A stretch of DNA of 64,000 bases from Paenibacillaceae bacterium GAS479. GTDB taxonomy: Bacteria; Bacillota; Bacilli; Paenibacillales; Paenibacillaceae. The DNA lies in contig LT629764.1 of the NCBI GenBank assembly GCA_900105225.1, positions 2,559,501 to 2,623,500 of the forward strand, read 5' to 3'. The position numbers were made by a program, and so were the translations under genes. Of this stretch, positions 23,224 to 31,619 are shown one piece after another; the first letter of the stretch is position 1; every line of letters starts with the position of its first letter. The notes under the pieces are model-generated. The model was not told the origin of the DNA. It did not search any database and saw only the letters and a program-made list of their open reading frames with translations.

Positions 23224-24726
23224 ATGAGTAATCAATTTATCATTGAAACAAATACAATTAGACTACGGGCATTTTCCAAAATTGACTATCATGGGCTTTA
23301 TGGACTTACAAGACAATCAGAAATTACAGATATGCTACCTGATTGGAATATGACGGAGGAACAACTTGAAGGATTTCTAGAGTTTGTAATAGCTAGTTAT
23401 GAGAGTTTCGATTCTAAAGATGTACGAATCTTATTAGCAGTTGAGCATAAACAGGATAAGAAGCTTATTGGATGGTGTGGTGTATTTCCTAATAATCTGT
23501 TAGATCCTGCAGCCAGGGAAATTGCGTATGCGATCTCAAAGGATTATAGAAATCAGGGTTACACCACGAGTGCAGTCCGAGCAATGATATCATTCATTTT
23601 TAGCAATACATGGCTTGATCAAATTGTTGCGATTGTAAAACCACATAACCATGCCTCAAGAAGAGTACTGGAAAAGGCGGGTTTGAGTCATATTCATCTT
23701 ACAAAGCTCTCTGATCAAGAGGAATATGATTATTTTGAAGTGAAAAGAAATGGAGTTTACGATACAGAAACAGGGCCGATCATTCGCAGAGCAAATGTAG
23801 ACGATGCTGAAGCTTTAGCAGAAATGATGAAAAGAACATTTGACCAAGAAATAAAAAAATGGCATACAGGCGAGGAAAGCCCAGATAATAACCTTTGTCC
23901 TCCAGCATATGATTCGGTAGAAATGCACAAATACTTGATCAGGGAATCCTGTTATTATGTCATTGTGCTCGAAGGAAAAAGGGTTGGTGGAGTTAGTGTC
24001 AACTATTTAGGGAAAAGACACGCAAGGCTGGATAAGATATTTATTGATCCGAACTTTCAAGGGCAGGGTATTGGCTCGAAGGTCATTTCTTTGCTAGAAA
24101 AAGAGTTCCCGTTTGTCGAGGTATGGAAGTTGGAAACGTCTAGTAAGCAAATTAGTAATCATTATTTTTATGAAAAAATGGGATTCATCAGGAGTTATGA
24201 GTCTGAATGGGAGTACGGATATGAAAAAATAAACTCGATTGCATCTCGGACAAAAACAGAGGAAATCCGGACCATTGAAATGGCTCAATCAAGGATTGAA
24301 AATCAGAATCTCTCGAATGTAGAGTTCACAAACTGCTCCATGAACGAGACAGATTTCTACAAAGTTAATCTTAAAAACGGCTGTTATAGCGATAGTAATC
24401 TACAAGGTAGCCAGGTTACCGATTGTAATCTAAGCTACTCTAAATTCACCAACCTAAATCTCACCAATGTCCTTCTTGCCGATCTGCGATTAAGTAATAG
24501 TGAGATTGAATTAGTATCCTTAGATGGCGTTTATTTTCATGATACAAATCTTGGATCGGAGAAGAAGCCCATTTTATTTGAACGATGTGATCTAAGTGGT
24601 AGCGAGATACGCAGTAGTGATCTTTCAAACGTAAATATTAATCAATGTAAAATGTCGGGAATGAAAATTAATAATATACCTGTTGAAGAACTATTGAAGT
24701 CATATTATAGATCTTCAGAAGCATAG
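23224..24726 (+). CDS. Double GNAT acetyltransferase fused to a pentapeptide-repeat domain
   Basis: 500 residues with GAGGTG before ATG. Residues 8-170 are a RimJ/RimL-like GNAT domain (AREIAYAISKDYRNQGYTTSAVRAM; HNHASRRVLEKAGL). Residues about 186-335 are a second GNAT domain with the acetyl-CoA loop DPNFQGQGIGSKVI and FYEKMGFI. Residues about 340-490 carry repeated A/C/S-(N/D)-L/F units (SNVEFTNCSMNETDFYKVNL onward) that should form a right-handed pentapeptide helix. The combination is unusual. Pentapeptide proteins such as Qnr mimic DNA, but that role is not implied here. It is monocistronic with a strong terminator. Confidence 0.85.
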   Translation: MSNQFIIETNTIRLRAFSKIDYHGLYGLTRQSEITDMLPDWNMTEEQLEGFLEFVIASYESFDSKDVRILLAVEHKQDKKLIGWCGVFPNNLLDPAAREIAYAISKDYRNQGYTTSAVRAMISFIFSNTWLDQIVAIVKPHNHASRRVLEKAGLSHIHLTKLSDQEEYDYFEVKRNGVYDTETGPIIRRANVDDAEALAEMMKRTFDQEIKKWHTGEESPDNNLCPPAYDSVEMHKYLIRESCYYVIVLEGKRVGGVSVNYLGKRHARLDKIFIDPNFQGQGIGSKVISLLEKEFPFVEVWKLETSSKQISNHYFYEKMGFIRSYESEWEYGYEKINSIASRTKTEEIRTIEMAQSRIENQNLSNVEFTNCSMNETDFYKVNLKNGCYSDSNLQGSQVTDCNLSYSKFTNLNLTNVLLADLRLSNSEIELVSLDGVYFHDTNLGSEKKPILFERCDLSGSEIRSSDLSNVNINQCKMSGMKINNIPVEELLKSYYRSSEA

Positions 24727-24732
24727 AAGCAG

Positions 24733-24782
24733 TTCACGCCAATGACTATCCCTTTGGATGGTCATTGGCGTGAAACTTTTTA
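24733..24782. terminator. Bidirectional terminator between convergent genes
   Basis: A 19-bp stem with one mismatch (24733-24751 with 24756-24774; arms start TTCACGCCAATGAC and end GTCATTGGCGTGAA), four-base loop, T run on the plus side and A run on the minus side. Confidence 0.88.
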
Positions 24783-24793
24783 CTATTACCTGT

Positions 24794-25261
24794 CTATATA
24801 ATCAGCTCCCATTGTTCTTCGATAAGCTCCTTATTGGATAGTAGTTGAGTTCGAGTTTCTATTAATTTGAAGCCGTTATTCGCATATATTCTCCTTGCTG
24901 AAACGAGTTCTTTATTGGTCCAAAGGATGATTAATTTGAAGCCCGATTCCCTGGAGAAATCAATAGCTGTTTGTAACAACTGTTGTCCCAACCCAGTACC
25001 TCTAACATGGGGTTCAACAAGAAATAAGCCTAACTGAGCCGTATCTTCTGTAGCTTTTTTTATACTTATAGAGCCAGCTTGTATCCCCTCGATTTCTAAT
25101 ATCCAAATCTGTTCTTTATGGTCCGACCTCGCTATAAATGCATTCACGCTATTTGTAATAAATTCTCGAAAAGATAAGTCATAATTGAATTCCTTATTAT
25201 AGAGCTCATAATGCGAGTTAATGATGTAGTCTGTATCCTCTATGCTAAACGTGCGAATCAT
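24794..25261 (-). CDS. GNAT-family N-acetyltransferase
   Basis: 155 residues. AGGAGTGAGG precedes ATG 25261. Motif A is intact: LGLFLVEPHVRGTGLGQQLLQTAIDF, with the R/Q-x-x-G-x-G loop for acetyl-CoA, then ARRIYANNGFKLIETR as motif B. The substrate is unknown. It is followed upstream by its own gene neighbour, the methyltransferase, but a hairpin at 25285 separates the two transcripts. Confidence 0.9.
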   Translation of the reverse strand: MIRTFSIEDTDYIINSHYELYNKEFNYDLSFREFITNSVNAFIARSDHKEQIWILEIEGIQAGSISIKKATEDTAQLGLFLVEPHVRGTGLGQQLLQTAIDFSRESGFKLIILWTNKELVSARRIYANNGFKLIETRTQLLSNKELIEEQWELII

Positions 25262-25284
25262 TAAACCTCACTCCTTTTCTACAA

Positions 25285-25325
25285 AACACAAAAACCGGAG
25301 AAGCCAACGGCTGTATCCGGTCTTT
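25285..25325 (-). terminator. Rho-independent terminator (minus strand)
   Basis: On the minus strand ACCGGA pairs with TCCGGT, with inner GCC/GGC pairing, followed by TTTTTGTGTTTTG. It ends the methyltransferase transcript. Confidence 0.7.
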
Positions 25326-25350
25326 GCAATCATAAAACCCTAATCCACTG

Positions 25351-26118
25351 CTACTTTCGTATAGCTTCGTATACATATTTCTGCTTTCCATTAGTCGGTG
25401 CTTTGCCATACTCGAAATCGGCTGACACAGTCACGTCCGAAAAGCCGATGCTTTCCAAAATCAGCTTAAATTCCTCAACACCATACCAGCGTAATGCAAA
25501 TCGTTGCAGCTCGGTCTGGATAAGAGCACCGTTACGCCATTTTTCATATTTCAAATAGGAGACTTTGTATTGATGATATAAATCTGCTTCGACAAGCTTG
25601 CCTTCCATTGTGATTATGTCTCCATCCGGTAAGTTGAATGTTGATGCACCACCAAACGGACCACACTCAAAATTAGAATCAGGCAGGAAGAGATCAAGGA
25701 TAAGACGTCCGCCTGGCTGTAGATGCTCGTAAAACCGCTTCAAGACTTTCATTGACATCTCTCGTTGTTCAATTAACAAAAATGAACCGCCCGGAATAAT
25801 GATAGCCTCATATTTGTCCGATAAAGAAAGCTCCTGAAGGTCTGCCTCATACAATTGGGCGGCTAATCCGCTTTCTTCACAACGTTGACGGCAAGATGCC
25901 AACATTTCAGGAGAATAGTCTACTCCATCTACAATAAGACCTGATTCGAGAAGCGGAATGATTACACGTCCTGAACCGACCATGGCCTCAAGAATTCGCC
26001 CTTTGCAATGCTTCAGCCTGTCGCGGTAATATTCTATATCACCATCAATAGATTGACCTGTTTTCTTGGTGAGGTCATAAACCTCGGTACAAAGCTCACC
26101 GTAATAACTAAAAGACAT
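25351..26118 (-). CDS. Class I SAM-dependent methyltransferase
   Basis: 255 residues with GGAGGG upstream of ATG 26118. The SAM-binding motif I is degenerate but recognisable (GRILEAMVGSGRVIIPLLE), motif II acidic residue is in VDGVDYSPEMLASCR, and YEAIIIPGGSFLLI and LQPGGRLILDLFLP follow. The C-terminal half is beta-rich with an aromatic-rich pocket. The target, small molecule or protein, is not visible. Cytoplasmic. Confidence 0.88.
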   Translation of the reverse strand: MSFSYYGELCTEVYDLTKKTGQSIDGDIEYYRDRLKHCKGRILEAMVGSGRVIIPLLESGLIVDGVDYSPEMLASCRQRCEESGLAAQLYEADLQELSLSDKYEAIIIPGGSFLLIEQREMSMKVLKRFYEHLQPGGRLILDLFLPDSNFECGPFGGASTFNLPDGDIITMEGKLVEADLYHQYKVSYLKYEKWRNGALIQTELQRFALRWYGVEEFKLILESIGFSDVTVSADFEYGKAPTNGKQKYVYEAIRK

Positions 26119-26302
26119 ATACTGTTCCCTCCGTGAATTGGATTTAACACGAAAGGGGATTCTATTGAATTATCCCTTCCGCACCGTATTATTGGACACG
26201 TCGGATTTAAGCATTTGCATGAGAATCACTCACTTTCATATAAATTAACTTAACTATAATTTCCAGGTAGTTCCTGGTCAACGGATAAGACGATTAAAAT
26301 AA

Positions 26303-26320
26303 AACTTGCCGTTACGGACA
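26303..26320 (-). repeat. Dispersed intergenic repeat, half A
   Basis: AACTTGCCGTTACGGACA. The first 13 bases are the exact reverse complement of the core at 3011-3023 and 10862-10874; the last part resembles the copy at 4036-4053. Confidence 0.5.
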
Positions 26321-26465
26321 CAGCCTGCAGAGCCGGAGAATCACTGGTGAGCAGCTGGCATCCAAAAGTTTCATCGCGGTGGAAGCTTGGCGGTTTGGTG
26401 TTGAAAAGTGTCATTATGATTATACGATAATACAAATCTGAACTTGATGTCTGATGAAAATATAG

Positions 26466-26515
26466 TTGTAGACTGAGAAAATAAAGTGTTAGACCGGGAA
26501 AAAAGTTCTAGACTG
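26466..26515 (+). repeat. Degenerate 20-bp tandem repeat, three units
   Basis: Three units begin TAGACTGAGAAAA (26469), TAGACCGGGAAAA (26490) and TAGACTGACAG (26509), spaced 21 and 19 bases apart. The roughly helical-turn spacing could suit cooperative protein binding upstream of the stalk-domain gene, or the array may be neutral. Confidence 0.5.
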
Positions 26516-26667
26516 ACAGCGGCGGCGTTGAGCTAACGGGCAGGATAATGGGGAAATATGAATCGGGTAAAACGAGTAAGACGAATTCGTTATATCTGCA
26601 ACTTATCCACTATCAATTCCGTCAAAATAAGTATTAAATGCCACTTTTATCAAGGAGATAAAATATA

Positions 26668-27540
26668 ATGAAATGGAATAAAAGGCTCAAATACGTAGTT
26701 GGTTCCGCTCTGCTTGCCAGTGTCCTCTTCAACGGTTCATCAGCTTATGCAGCAGCTCCTTCTGTCTTCGTGAACGGGGGGCTTCAATACGACGCGATGA
26801 TGGTCAAGGGAAATGCCATGATCAAATTGCGGGCACTGACGGATCAGGCGTGGATTGTGTTTTCATATGATCCGAAGACGCGTGTTGTGATGTTTCATAC
26901 AAAAGATAACAAGATTATGGTGAAATTGAAGGAAGGGGAGAAGAAAGCGAACGTGAACGGCAAATCCGTGTCGATTGACGCCGGAGTCGTGAACAAGAAC
27001 GGACTGACTTATGTGCCGCTTCGGTTCATCAGCGAGACGCTTGGCGCTTATGTAAAGTATAACGCGAAAGACAACCGTGTCATCGTGCGAACTCCTACAG
27101 CTCAGCAAGAATATGAGACGCTGATGCACGGCGATTTGACGGAAGCACGCGAGATCGCGTTAAAACTGCCGGGGTTCTCGGGGGATGCGCCAATGTTGAA
27201 AGGTGGTGAAGGGTATCATTATTATGGTTTCACATTCCCCGAAGGAGAAGCCTTGCGATTTAGTATCGATAATGCAGGTTACGACTATGGGTACTACGAG
27301 GTCAATGAAGAAGGATTAGCGATCAAGAAATGGCAGTATGATGATGTAGCTAAGCGTGAATGGGGTGTGAAACCGAAGTTTAAAAGCTCGGTCTATTTCC
27401 TAAATCAGTGGGCGAGCGGTTTATATACTTTCGGCAAAACCGATGAGCAAGGGAATAGTCAGGAGCTTGGCAAGCTTCGATCTGAAGAAGTCGACGGAAG
27501 AGTCGTTCCGATTAAAGGTGAGAAGCGCACGGATGATTAA
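26668..27540 (+). CDS. Secreted protein with N-terminal stalk domain
   Basis: 290 residues with AAGGAGAT upstream. Residues 1-29 are a signal peptide (VGSALLASVLFNGSSAYA-AA). Residues about 31-140 are a copper-amine-oxidase N-terminal-like stalk domain: GNAMIKLRALTDQAWIVFSY, KKANVNGKSVSIDAGVV, LTYVPLRFISETLGAYVKYN. The C-terminal 140 residues form an unassigned, aromatic-rich domain (GGEGYHYYGFTFPEG). No cell-wall sorting motif is visible. It is likely released or loosely wall-bound. It stands alone between terminators. Confidence 0.82.
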   Translation: MKWNKRLKYVVGSALLASVLFNGSSAYAAAPSVFVNGGLQYDAMMVKGNAMIKLRALTDQAWIVFSYDPKTRVVMFHTKDNKIMVKLKEGEKKANVNGKSVSIDAGVVNKNGLTYVPLRFISETLGAYVKYNAKDNRVIVRTPTAQQEYETLMHGDLTEAREIALKLPGFSGDAPMLKGGEGYHYYGFTFPEGEALRFSIDNAGYDYGYYEVNEEGLAIKKWQYDDVAKREWGVKPKFKSSVYFLNQWASGLYTFGKTDEQGNSQELGKLRSEEVDGRVVPIKGEKRTDD

Positions 27541-27546
27541 ATAGCC

Positions 27547-27584
27547 AGGGAGCAGATTACTGCGGTAGCTGCTCTCTGTTTTCA
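27547..27584 (+). terminator. Rho-independent terminator
   Basis: AGGGAGCAG (27547-27555) pairs with CTGCTCTCT (27569-27577), one G-T pair, followed by GTTTTC. Confidence 0.6.
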
Positions 27585-27703
27585 TTGAACTAGCAGTTCA
27601 ACATAGAGAGTCAACAAAAATTTAATATTTACACTTAAATACTCGTAAAAAACCTGTTCGATTTCAGGTAAGTCCTTAAGCTAACGGGATACGTTAGTTC
27701 AAT

Positions 27704-27756
27704 AAACCAGCGGCAGTCAAGGACTTTATTTTTCAGTCCTTGACTGCCGCTGGTTT
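27704..27756. terminator. 22-bp perfect hairpin, bidirectional terminator
   Basis: Positions 27704-27725 and 27735-27756 are perfectly complementary over 22 bases (arms begin AAACCAGCGGCAGTC), with a nine-base T-rich loop and TTTTAT after. It sits between the convergent stalk-domain gene and the hydrolase remnant. The remaining sequence of 27585-27901 holds no gene. Confidence 0.7.
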
Positions 27757-27901
27757 TATATTGGAGTCAGTCTAAGACTTATTATTCGGAGTCTGACGGT
27801 TTAGCAATTCAAAATTCGCGTAGGATCAACAAATCCAGTCTATAACTTTATTTTCTTCGGACACTTGATGGTTAAATAATTTACAGAGTGTAAATAGGGT
27901 T

Positions 27902-29138
27902 TTAATAGGTTTCTTTGGGTGTGAAACAGCCAATCCCCTTTAATATATAGTCAAAGAAGTTGAGAATAATTTGGTTTTGGGTTTCTATACAATAATATTT
28001 TTCAATATTTGCTTTTCCGCCTTGCAGCATATTTGCAAGGACAGGAGAAAAGAACGGTAAATCCGTCAGGCTTAAATGTTTTGCACCTTGAAAATGAACG
28101 GTATATATCTCTGAGAAATTTCTATCCGTGACTTTGTTTGCCGCATAAGTGGAATTGCTATTAAGCTGTACCCAAACATCGTCAGAGTAGATATTAAGAA
28201 GTGGGGTCGTGTAGGCTTTGCCGCTTGCAACTAAATTCTTAATCTCTTTATCGTAATTTAGCTCACTAAACATCGGGGTATCAATATTGACAACTGCATC
28301 TACATCTTTACGCTCTCTGCCAAGCCAAATGCTAGCTGCGCCACCCATGGAGTGCCCGAACACACCGATTTCATATGTATTGATATACTGATAACCGAGC
28401 CGTTGTCACTTTTGGCTTTATTAAGTATGGTGTCGATTACAAAATTCATATCATCCGTTCGCAGTTTCATCCATTTTTGAATGAGTCCGTAGGTTTCCTC
28501 TATCGTGTAAACTCCCTCTTTGTTGGCATTGCTCACTTCCTGATAATATTCTGAATTGATTATAGAAGTTGTCCCATCGTCTGAAACCGTATAAAAGGAA
28601 TGATAGGGGTGATCGATGGAAACTACAACATAACCGTGGCTTGCGAGCTCCGTATAGGTGGTGGCATTGCTTGATTTAATGCCGTATGCTCCATGGGAGA
28701 ATACTAAAAGTGGGTATTTACCATGTGTACGTTCAGGATACCAAAACTCGACATTAACAAACCTGTTTTTCCCCGTGTCAGTAAATTTCTCAATACGGTT
28801 ATTGTCAACGTAGGTGTAAGCAGCGGTTGCGACTTCATATTCGCCTGTCACTTTTGGTGATTTATGCTGCGGAAAAATAAGTGCAGGGGCGAGTGCAAAT
28901 GCTAGCACAGCTATCATACTAATTGCTTTTATAACGATACGAGAGGTCTTGTATTTTTTGGTATTTACTTTGTTACGGATAAGCGAAATCGCTCCGATTA
29001 ACGCCAGCATGAAAAGCAGTATTGCAAGCAATATCCAGCGGAAACTCCAACTAATAACGGATATAAATGTGAGAGTCGTAATGCGAAGATGATCAGGAAA
29101 TCTTTAATAATCTCTTTTACAAATTCAGAGAGCTTCAC
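27902..29138 (-). pseudogene. Alpha/beta hydrolase, frameshifted, joined to a DUF3021-like 5' end
   Basis: GTG 29138 follows GTGGAGGGACAACT and reads KLSEFVKEIIKDFLIIF, like the start of DUF3021 membrane proteins that usually follow LytTR genes. After about 29085 the sense moves to another frame, which continues as ISWSFRWILLAILLFMLALI and into a hydrolase (YPLLVFSHGAYG; YVVVSIDHPYHS). A second break near 28375 separates DNGSV from YQYINTYEIGVFGHSMGG, the nucleophile elbow. The tail ends at TAA 27902. The picture is a deletion fusing two genes plus a one-base frameshift. The hydrolase resembles platelet-activating-factor acetylhydrolase/dienelactone-hydrolase-like secreted or membrane-bound enzymes. 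Confidence 0.7.
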
Positions 29139-29152
29139 AGTTGTCCCTCCAC

Positions 29153-29590
29153 TTACAATCCCAGCATATTTTTAAGCACAGGCACATACTGCCTTGATAT
29201 AACAACACGTTCCCCATTATCAAGTACCGCTTCAAATCGTCCACTTATTGTCGGATGAATAACTGAGATTTTAGTTATGTTCAAAACCGTTGATTTAGAT
29301 GCACGAAAGCAGTGCTTTTCTTTGCATAGTTCCTCTAATTCATAAAGCTTTTGCTTTACCTCATAAACCTTGTCCTTGCTGTAAATAAAGACCTTTCCGT
29401 CAACCGCTTCGAAATAGTAGACATTGCTAAGTTTTATACGGTGAACACAGTCACCATAATATCCGAGCAGAATGAGGCTTTCTGTTTTTAGCTTGTTTAC
29501 TATTTCGCTTATTTCATCATCTACCTCATGGCATCTGACGAGAATTTCCTCTTCCTGATCTTTGCTTATTTCTTCTATTGAAACTTTCAT
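29153..29590 (-). CDS. LytTR-domain transcriptional regulator
   Basis: 145 residues from ATG 29590, with GTGAGGAT close upstream; GTG 29602 is an alternative start. The N-terminal 50 residues are an acidic helical region without a receiver domain. Residues about 55-145 are a LytTR DNA-binding domain: VHRIKLSNVYYFEAVDGKVF, FRASKSTVLNITKISVIHP, ERVVISRQYVPVLKNMLGL. Stand-alone LytTR proteins of this size are usually paired with a DUF3021 membrane protein that restrains them; here only the first codons of such a partner remain. The regulator may therefore be unrestrained or non-functional. Confidence 0.88.
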   Translation of the reverse strand: MKVSIEEISKDQEEEILVRCHEVDDEISEIVNKLKTESLILLGYYGDCVHRIKLSNVYYFEAVDGKVFIYSKDKVYEVKQKLYELEELCKEKHCFRASKSTVLNITKISVIHPTISGRFEAVLDNGERVVISRQYVPVLKNMLGL

Positions 29591-29602
29591 ATCCTCACCC
29601 AC

Positions 29603-29904
29603 TTTATTTGGTACAACGATATACTATCCGCCGTAACGCCGTTAATTTGAACCTTATCATAAATAATGGAAGAGTGGGGAGGCCAAACTAAATTTCGAAA
29701 GTGGATCTTGAGAAAAATGCTCTTGTCTCTGATAGAAATGATGTTTGTCTAGAGCAACATTCACACAGAGGGAAGGCAAGGCCGGCTGTCCATTCATCGC
29801 GTGCCAACGCAGTCCTATGCGGCTAATGAGATTTCTTATGTTGTAGTATAATAAAATTATTAATTATTCCAAGCTATAATCCAATAGCCAAGTAAGGAGT
29901 CGTT
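29603..29904. other. Divergent intergenic region with repeat half B
   Basis: No gene. GAACCTTATCATAAA (29649-29663) is half B of the dispersed repeat, preceded by GCCGTTAATTT, which resembles half A. GTAGTATAATAAAAT at about 29843 is a likely -10 region for hxlR. Confidence 0.45.
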
Positions 29905-30228
29905 ATGGGGAACCAATTGTTTAAGAGCTCGGTGGAAACGACCTTAAAAGTGATCGGCGGCAAATGGAAACTGGTCATTCTGTGCCATCTGTTAGACGGC
30001 GCCAAGCGCTTCGGAGAGCTCAAACGGGGAATGCCTGATATTACGCAAAAAATGCTAACTCAACAGCTGCGTGAATTAGAGGATGACAGGATCATTCATC
30101 GTGAAATATTCGTTCAAGTACCTCCAAAAGTTGAGTATTCCTTAACGGAATATGGCCGTACGATGGAGGAAGTGCTAGATGTGATGGCCGGCTGGGGAGA
30201 GAAGCACCACGAGCGAACTGAAGTTTAA
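29905..30228 (+). CDS. hxlR: HxlR-type regulator, probable activator of hxlAB
   Basis: 107 residues, AAGGAG before ATG. It is a HxlR/MarR-like winged helix throughout: TLKVIGGKWKLVILCHLLDG, RFGELKRGMPDITQKMLTQQ, LRELEDDRIIHREIF, VEYSLTEYGRTMEEVL. The gene lies directly upstream of hxlA and hxlB. In Bacillus subtilis HxlR activates hxlAB in response to formaldehyde but is encoded divergently; here all three genes point the same way, with a terminator and a regulatory region between. The symbol rests on this context. Confidence 0.85.
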   Translation: MGNQLFKSSVETTLKVIGGKWKLVILCHLLDGAKRFGELKRGMPDITQKMLTQQLRELEDDRIIHREIFVQVPPKVEYSLTEYGRTMEEVLDVMAGWGEKHHERTEV

Positions 30229-30253
30229 ACAAAATCAAAAAGTACGATTAAGT

Positions 30254-30286
30254 AAGACCTTTAACATTTTGTTGACGGTCTTTTTG
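30254..30286 (+). terminator. Terminator after hxlR
   Basis: AAGACC (30254-30259) pairs with GGTCTT (30277-30282), with an inner AACA/TGTT pairing, followed by TTTTG. Confidence 0.55.
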
Positions 30287-30299
30287 TCGTCCATGGTTT

Positions 30300-30361
30300 C
30301 TAAAAGGGTACTACGTCACCCAATAGTGCGTACTTCCTTTTCGGAAAGTGTCGTCGTACAA
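30300..30361 (+). promoter_or_regulatory. Probable hxlAB promoter and HxlR-binding region
   Basis: TACAAT (30357-30362) is a likely -10, about 50 bases before the hxlA start. Upstream, GGTACTACGTCACC and GTGCGTACTTCC share a GTAC core, and TTCCTTTTCGGAA is an inverted repeat. No good -35 is visible, as expected for an activator-dependent promoter. Confidence 0.4.
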
Positions 30362-30410
30362 TAAGCCCCACGAGCAACACCCCAACAAAATGTTAAGGAG
30401 TGAACTATCC

Positions 30411-31046
30411 ATGAAGCTGCAATTAGCGTTAGATCTTGTTGACATTCCTCAAGCCAAGCAATTGGTGAAAGAGGTGGAAGCTTATATAGATATCGTAGAG
30501 ATTGGCACACCCGTTGTCATTAATGAAGGGCTTCGCGCCGTCAAAGAAATTAAAGAAGCATTCCCAAACCTGAAGGTTCTGGCTGATTTAAAAATAATGG
30601 ATGCCGCAGGTTATGAAGTTATGAAAGCATCCGAAGCAGGAGCCGATATCATTACGGTATTAGGGGCTTCTGAAGATATGACAATCAAGGGCGCCGTTGA
30701 GGAAGCTAAGAAACAAGGCAGACAAATCCTTGTTGATATGATCTCAGTGAAAAACCTCGAGCAACGTGCGCAAGAAATCGACGCGCTTGGCGTAGACTAT
30801 ATTTGTGTGCATACCGGTTACGATCTTCAGGCTGTCGGAAAAAATTCGTTCGAAGATCTTCTGACGATCAAACGCGTTGTCAAAAATGCGAAAACAGCGA
30901 TTGCTGGAGGCATTAAATTAAGCACGCTGCCAGAAGTAATCAAAGCGAACCCGGATCTTGTTATTGTCGGCGGAGGTATTACCGGACAAGCGGACAAGCA
31001 GGCTGCTGCCGCCGAGATGCGGGAATTGATTAAACAAGGATCTTAA
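30411..31046 (+). CDS. hxlA: 3-hexulose-6-phosphate synthase
   Basis: 211 residues; ATG 30411 has TTAAGGAG at good spacing, while the frame open from 30348 lacks one. It condenses formaldehyde with ribulose 5-phosphate to D-arabino-hex-3-ulose 6-phosphate, the first RuMP-cycle step. The orotidine-5-phosphate-decarboxylase fold shows MKLQLALDLVD, the active-site VLADLKIMDAAG (D-x-K-x-x-D), and the phosphate-binding IVGGGITGQADK. Full length for the family. hxlB starts six bases after its stop. In a non-methylotroph the pair detoxifies formaldehyde and can supply pentose phosphate in reverse. Confidence 0.95.
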   Translation: MKLQLALDLVDIPQAKQLVKEVEAYIDIVEIGTPVVINEGLRAVKEIKEAFPNLKVLADLKIMDAAGYEVMKASEAGADIITVLGASEDMTIKGAVEEAKKQGRQILVDMISVKNLEQRAQEIDALGVDYICVHTGYDLQAVGKNSFEDLLTIKRVVKNAKTAIAGGIKLSTLPEVIKANPDLVIVGGGITGQADKQAAAAEMRELIKQGS

Positions 31047-31051
31047 AGCCA

Positions 31052-31609
31052 ATGAAAGTGGATCCCTATACGGTTAAAATCCTTAAGGAGCTGCAGCAGG
31101 CAACTATTCAATTGGATGATGGACAAGCGGATCTTCTTGCCGAGCGAATCATCCAGTCGGGCAAAGTTTTTCTAGCTGGAGCAGGACGATCTGGCTTGAT
31201 GGCCAAAGCATTTGCAATGAGACTGATGCATATGGGGATCGATTCCTATGTAATAGGTGAGACCATAACGCCTAATATAACGGAAAATGACTTGCTGATC
31301 ATCGGATCTGGTTCCGGTGAAACGAAGAGTCTGTTGTCGATGGCTGAGAAAGCCAGAAGCTTGCAAGCTTGTGTTGCGGCCGTGACGATATTTCCGGAAT
31401 CATCGATTGGACAATTAGCTAACATCATCGTTAAATTGCCTGGTTCGCCTAAAGATAAATCGGAAGGTCATTACTCCACCATACAGCCTATGGGCTCATT
31501 ATTTGAGCAGACATTGTTGTTATTCTTTGATGCTATTATCCTGCGTTTAATGGAGAAAAAGGGTTATAATTCAACGACAATGTTTGGCAGACATGCCAAT
31601 CTGGAGTGA
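31052..31609 (+). CDS. hxlB: 6-phospho-3-hexuloisomerase
   Basis: 185 residues, a single SIS (sugar isomerase) domain: VFLAGAGRSGLMAKAFAMRL, then DLLIIGSGSGETKSLLSMA, then the C-terminal QPMGSLFEQTLLLFFDAI. It converts hexulose 6-phosphate to fructose 6-phosphate, the second RuMP step. It is translationally close to hxlA, with AAGGA inside the hxlA end. A strong terminator follows. Confidence 0.95.
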   Translation: MKVDPYTVKILKELQQATIQLDDGQADLLAERIIQSGKVFLAGAGRSGLMAKAFAMRLMHMGIDSYVIGETITPNITENDLLIIGSGSGETKSLLSMAEKARSLQACVAAVTIFPESSIGQLANIIVKLPGSPKDKSEGHYSTIQPMGSLFEQTLLLFFDAIILRLMEKKGYNSTTMFGRHANLE

Positions 31610-31619
31610 CGTTCTCCAT

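Larger units (their letters stand above)
26119..26667. other. Long intergenic region with repeats
   Basis: No supported gene in 549 bases. It contains half A of the dispersed repeat (26303-26320), a degenerate 20-bp tandem array (26466-26515), and AGCTAACGGG at 26533, which recurs as AAGCTAACGGG at 27678. The last 30 bases carry the ribosome binding site of the stalk-domain gene (AAGGAGAT). Confidence 0.5.
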
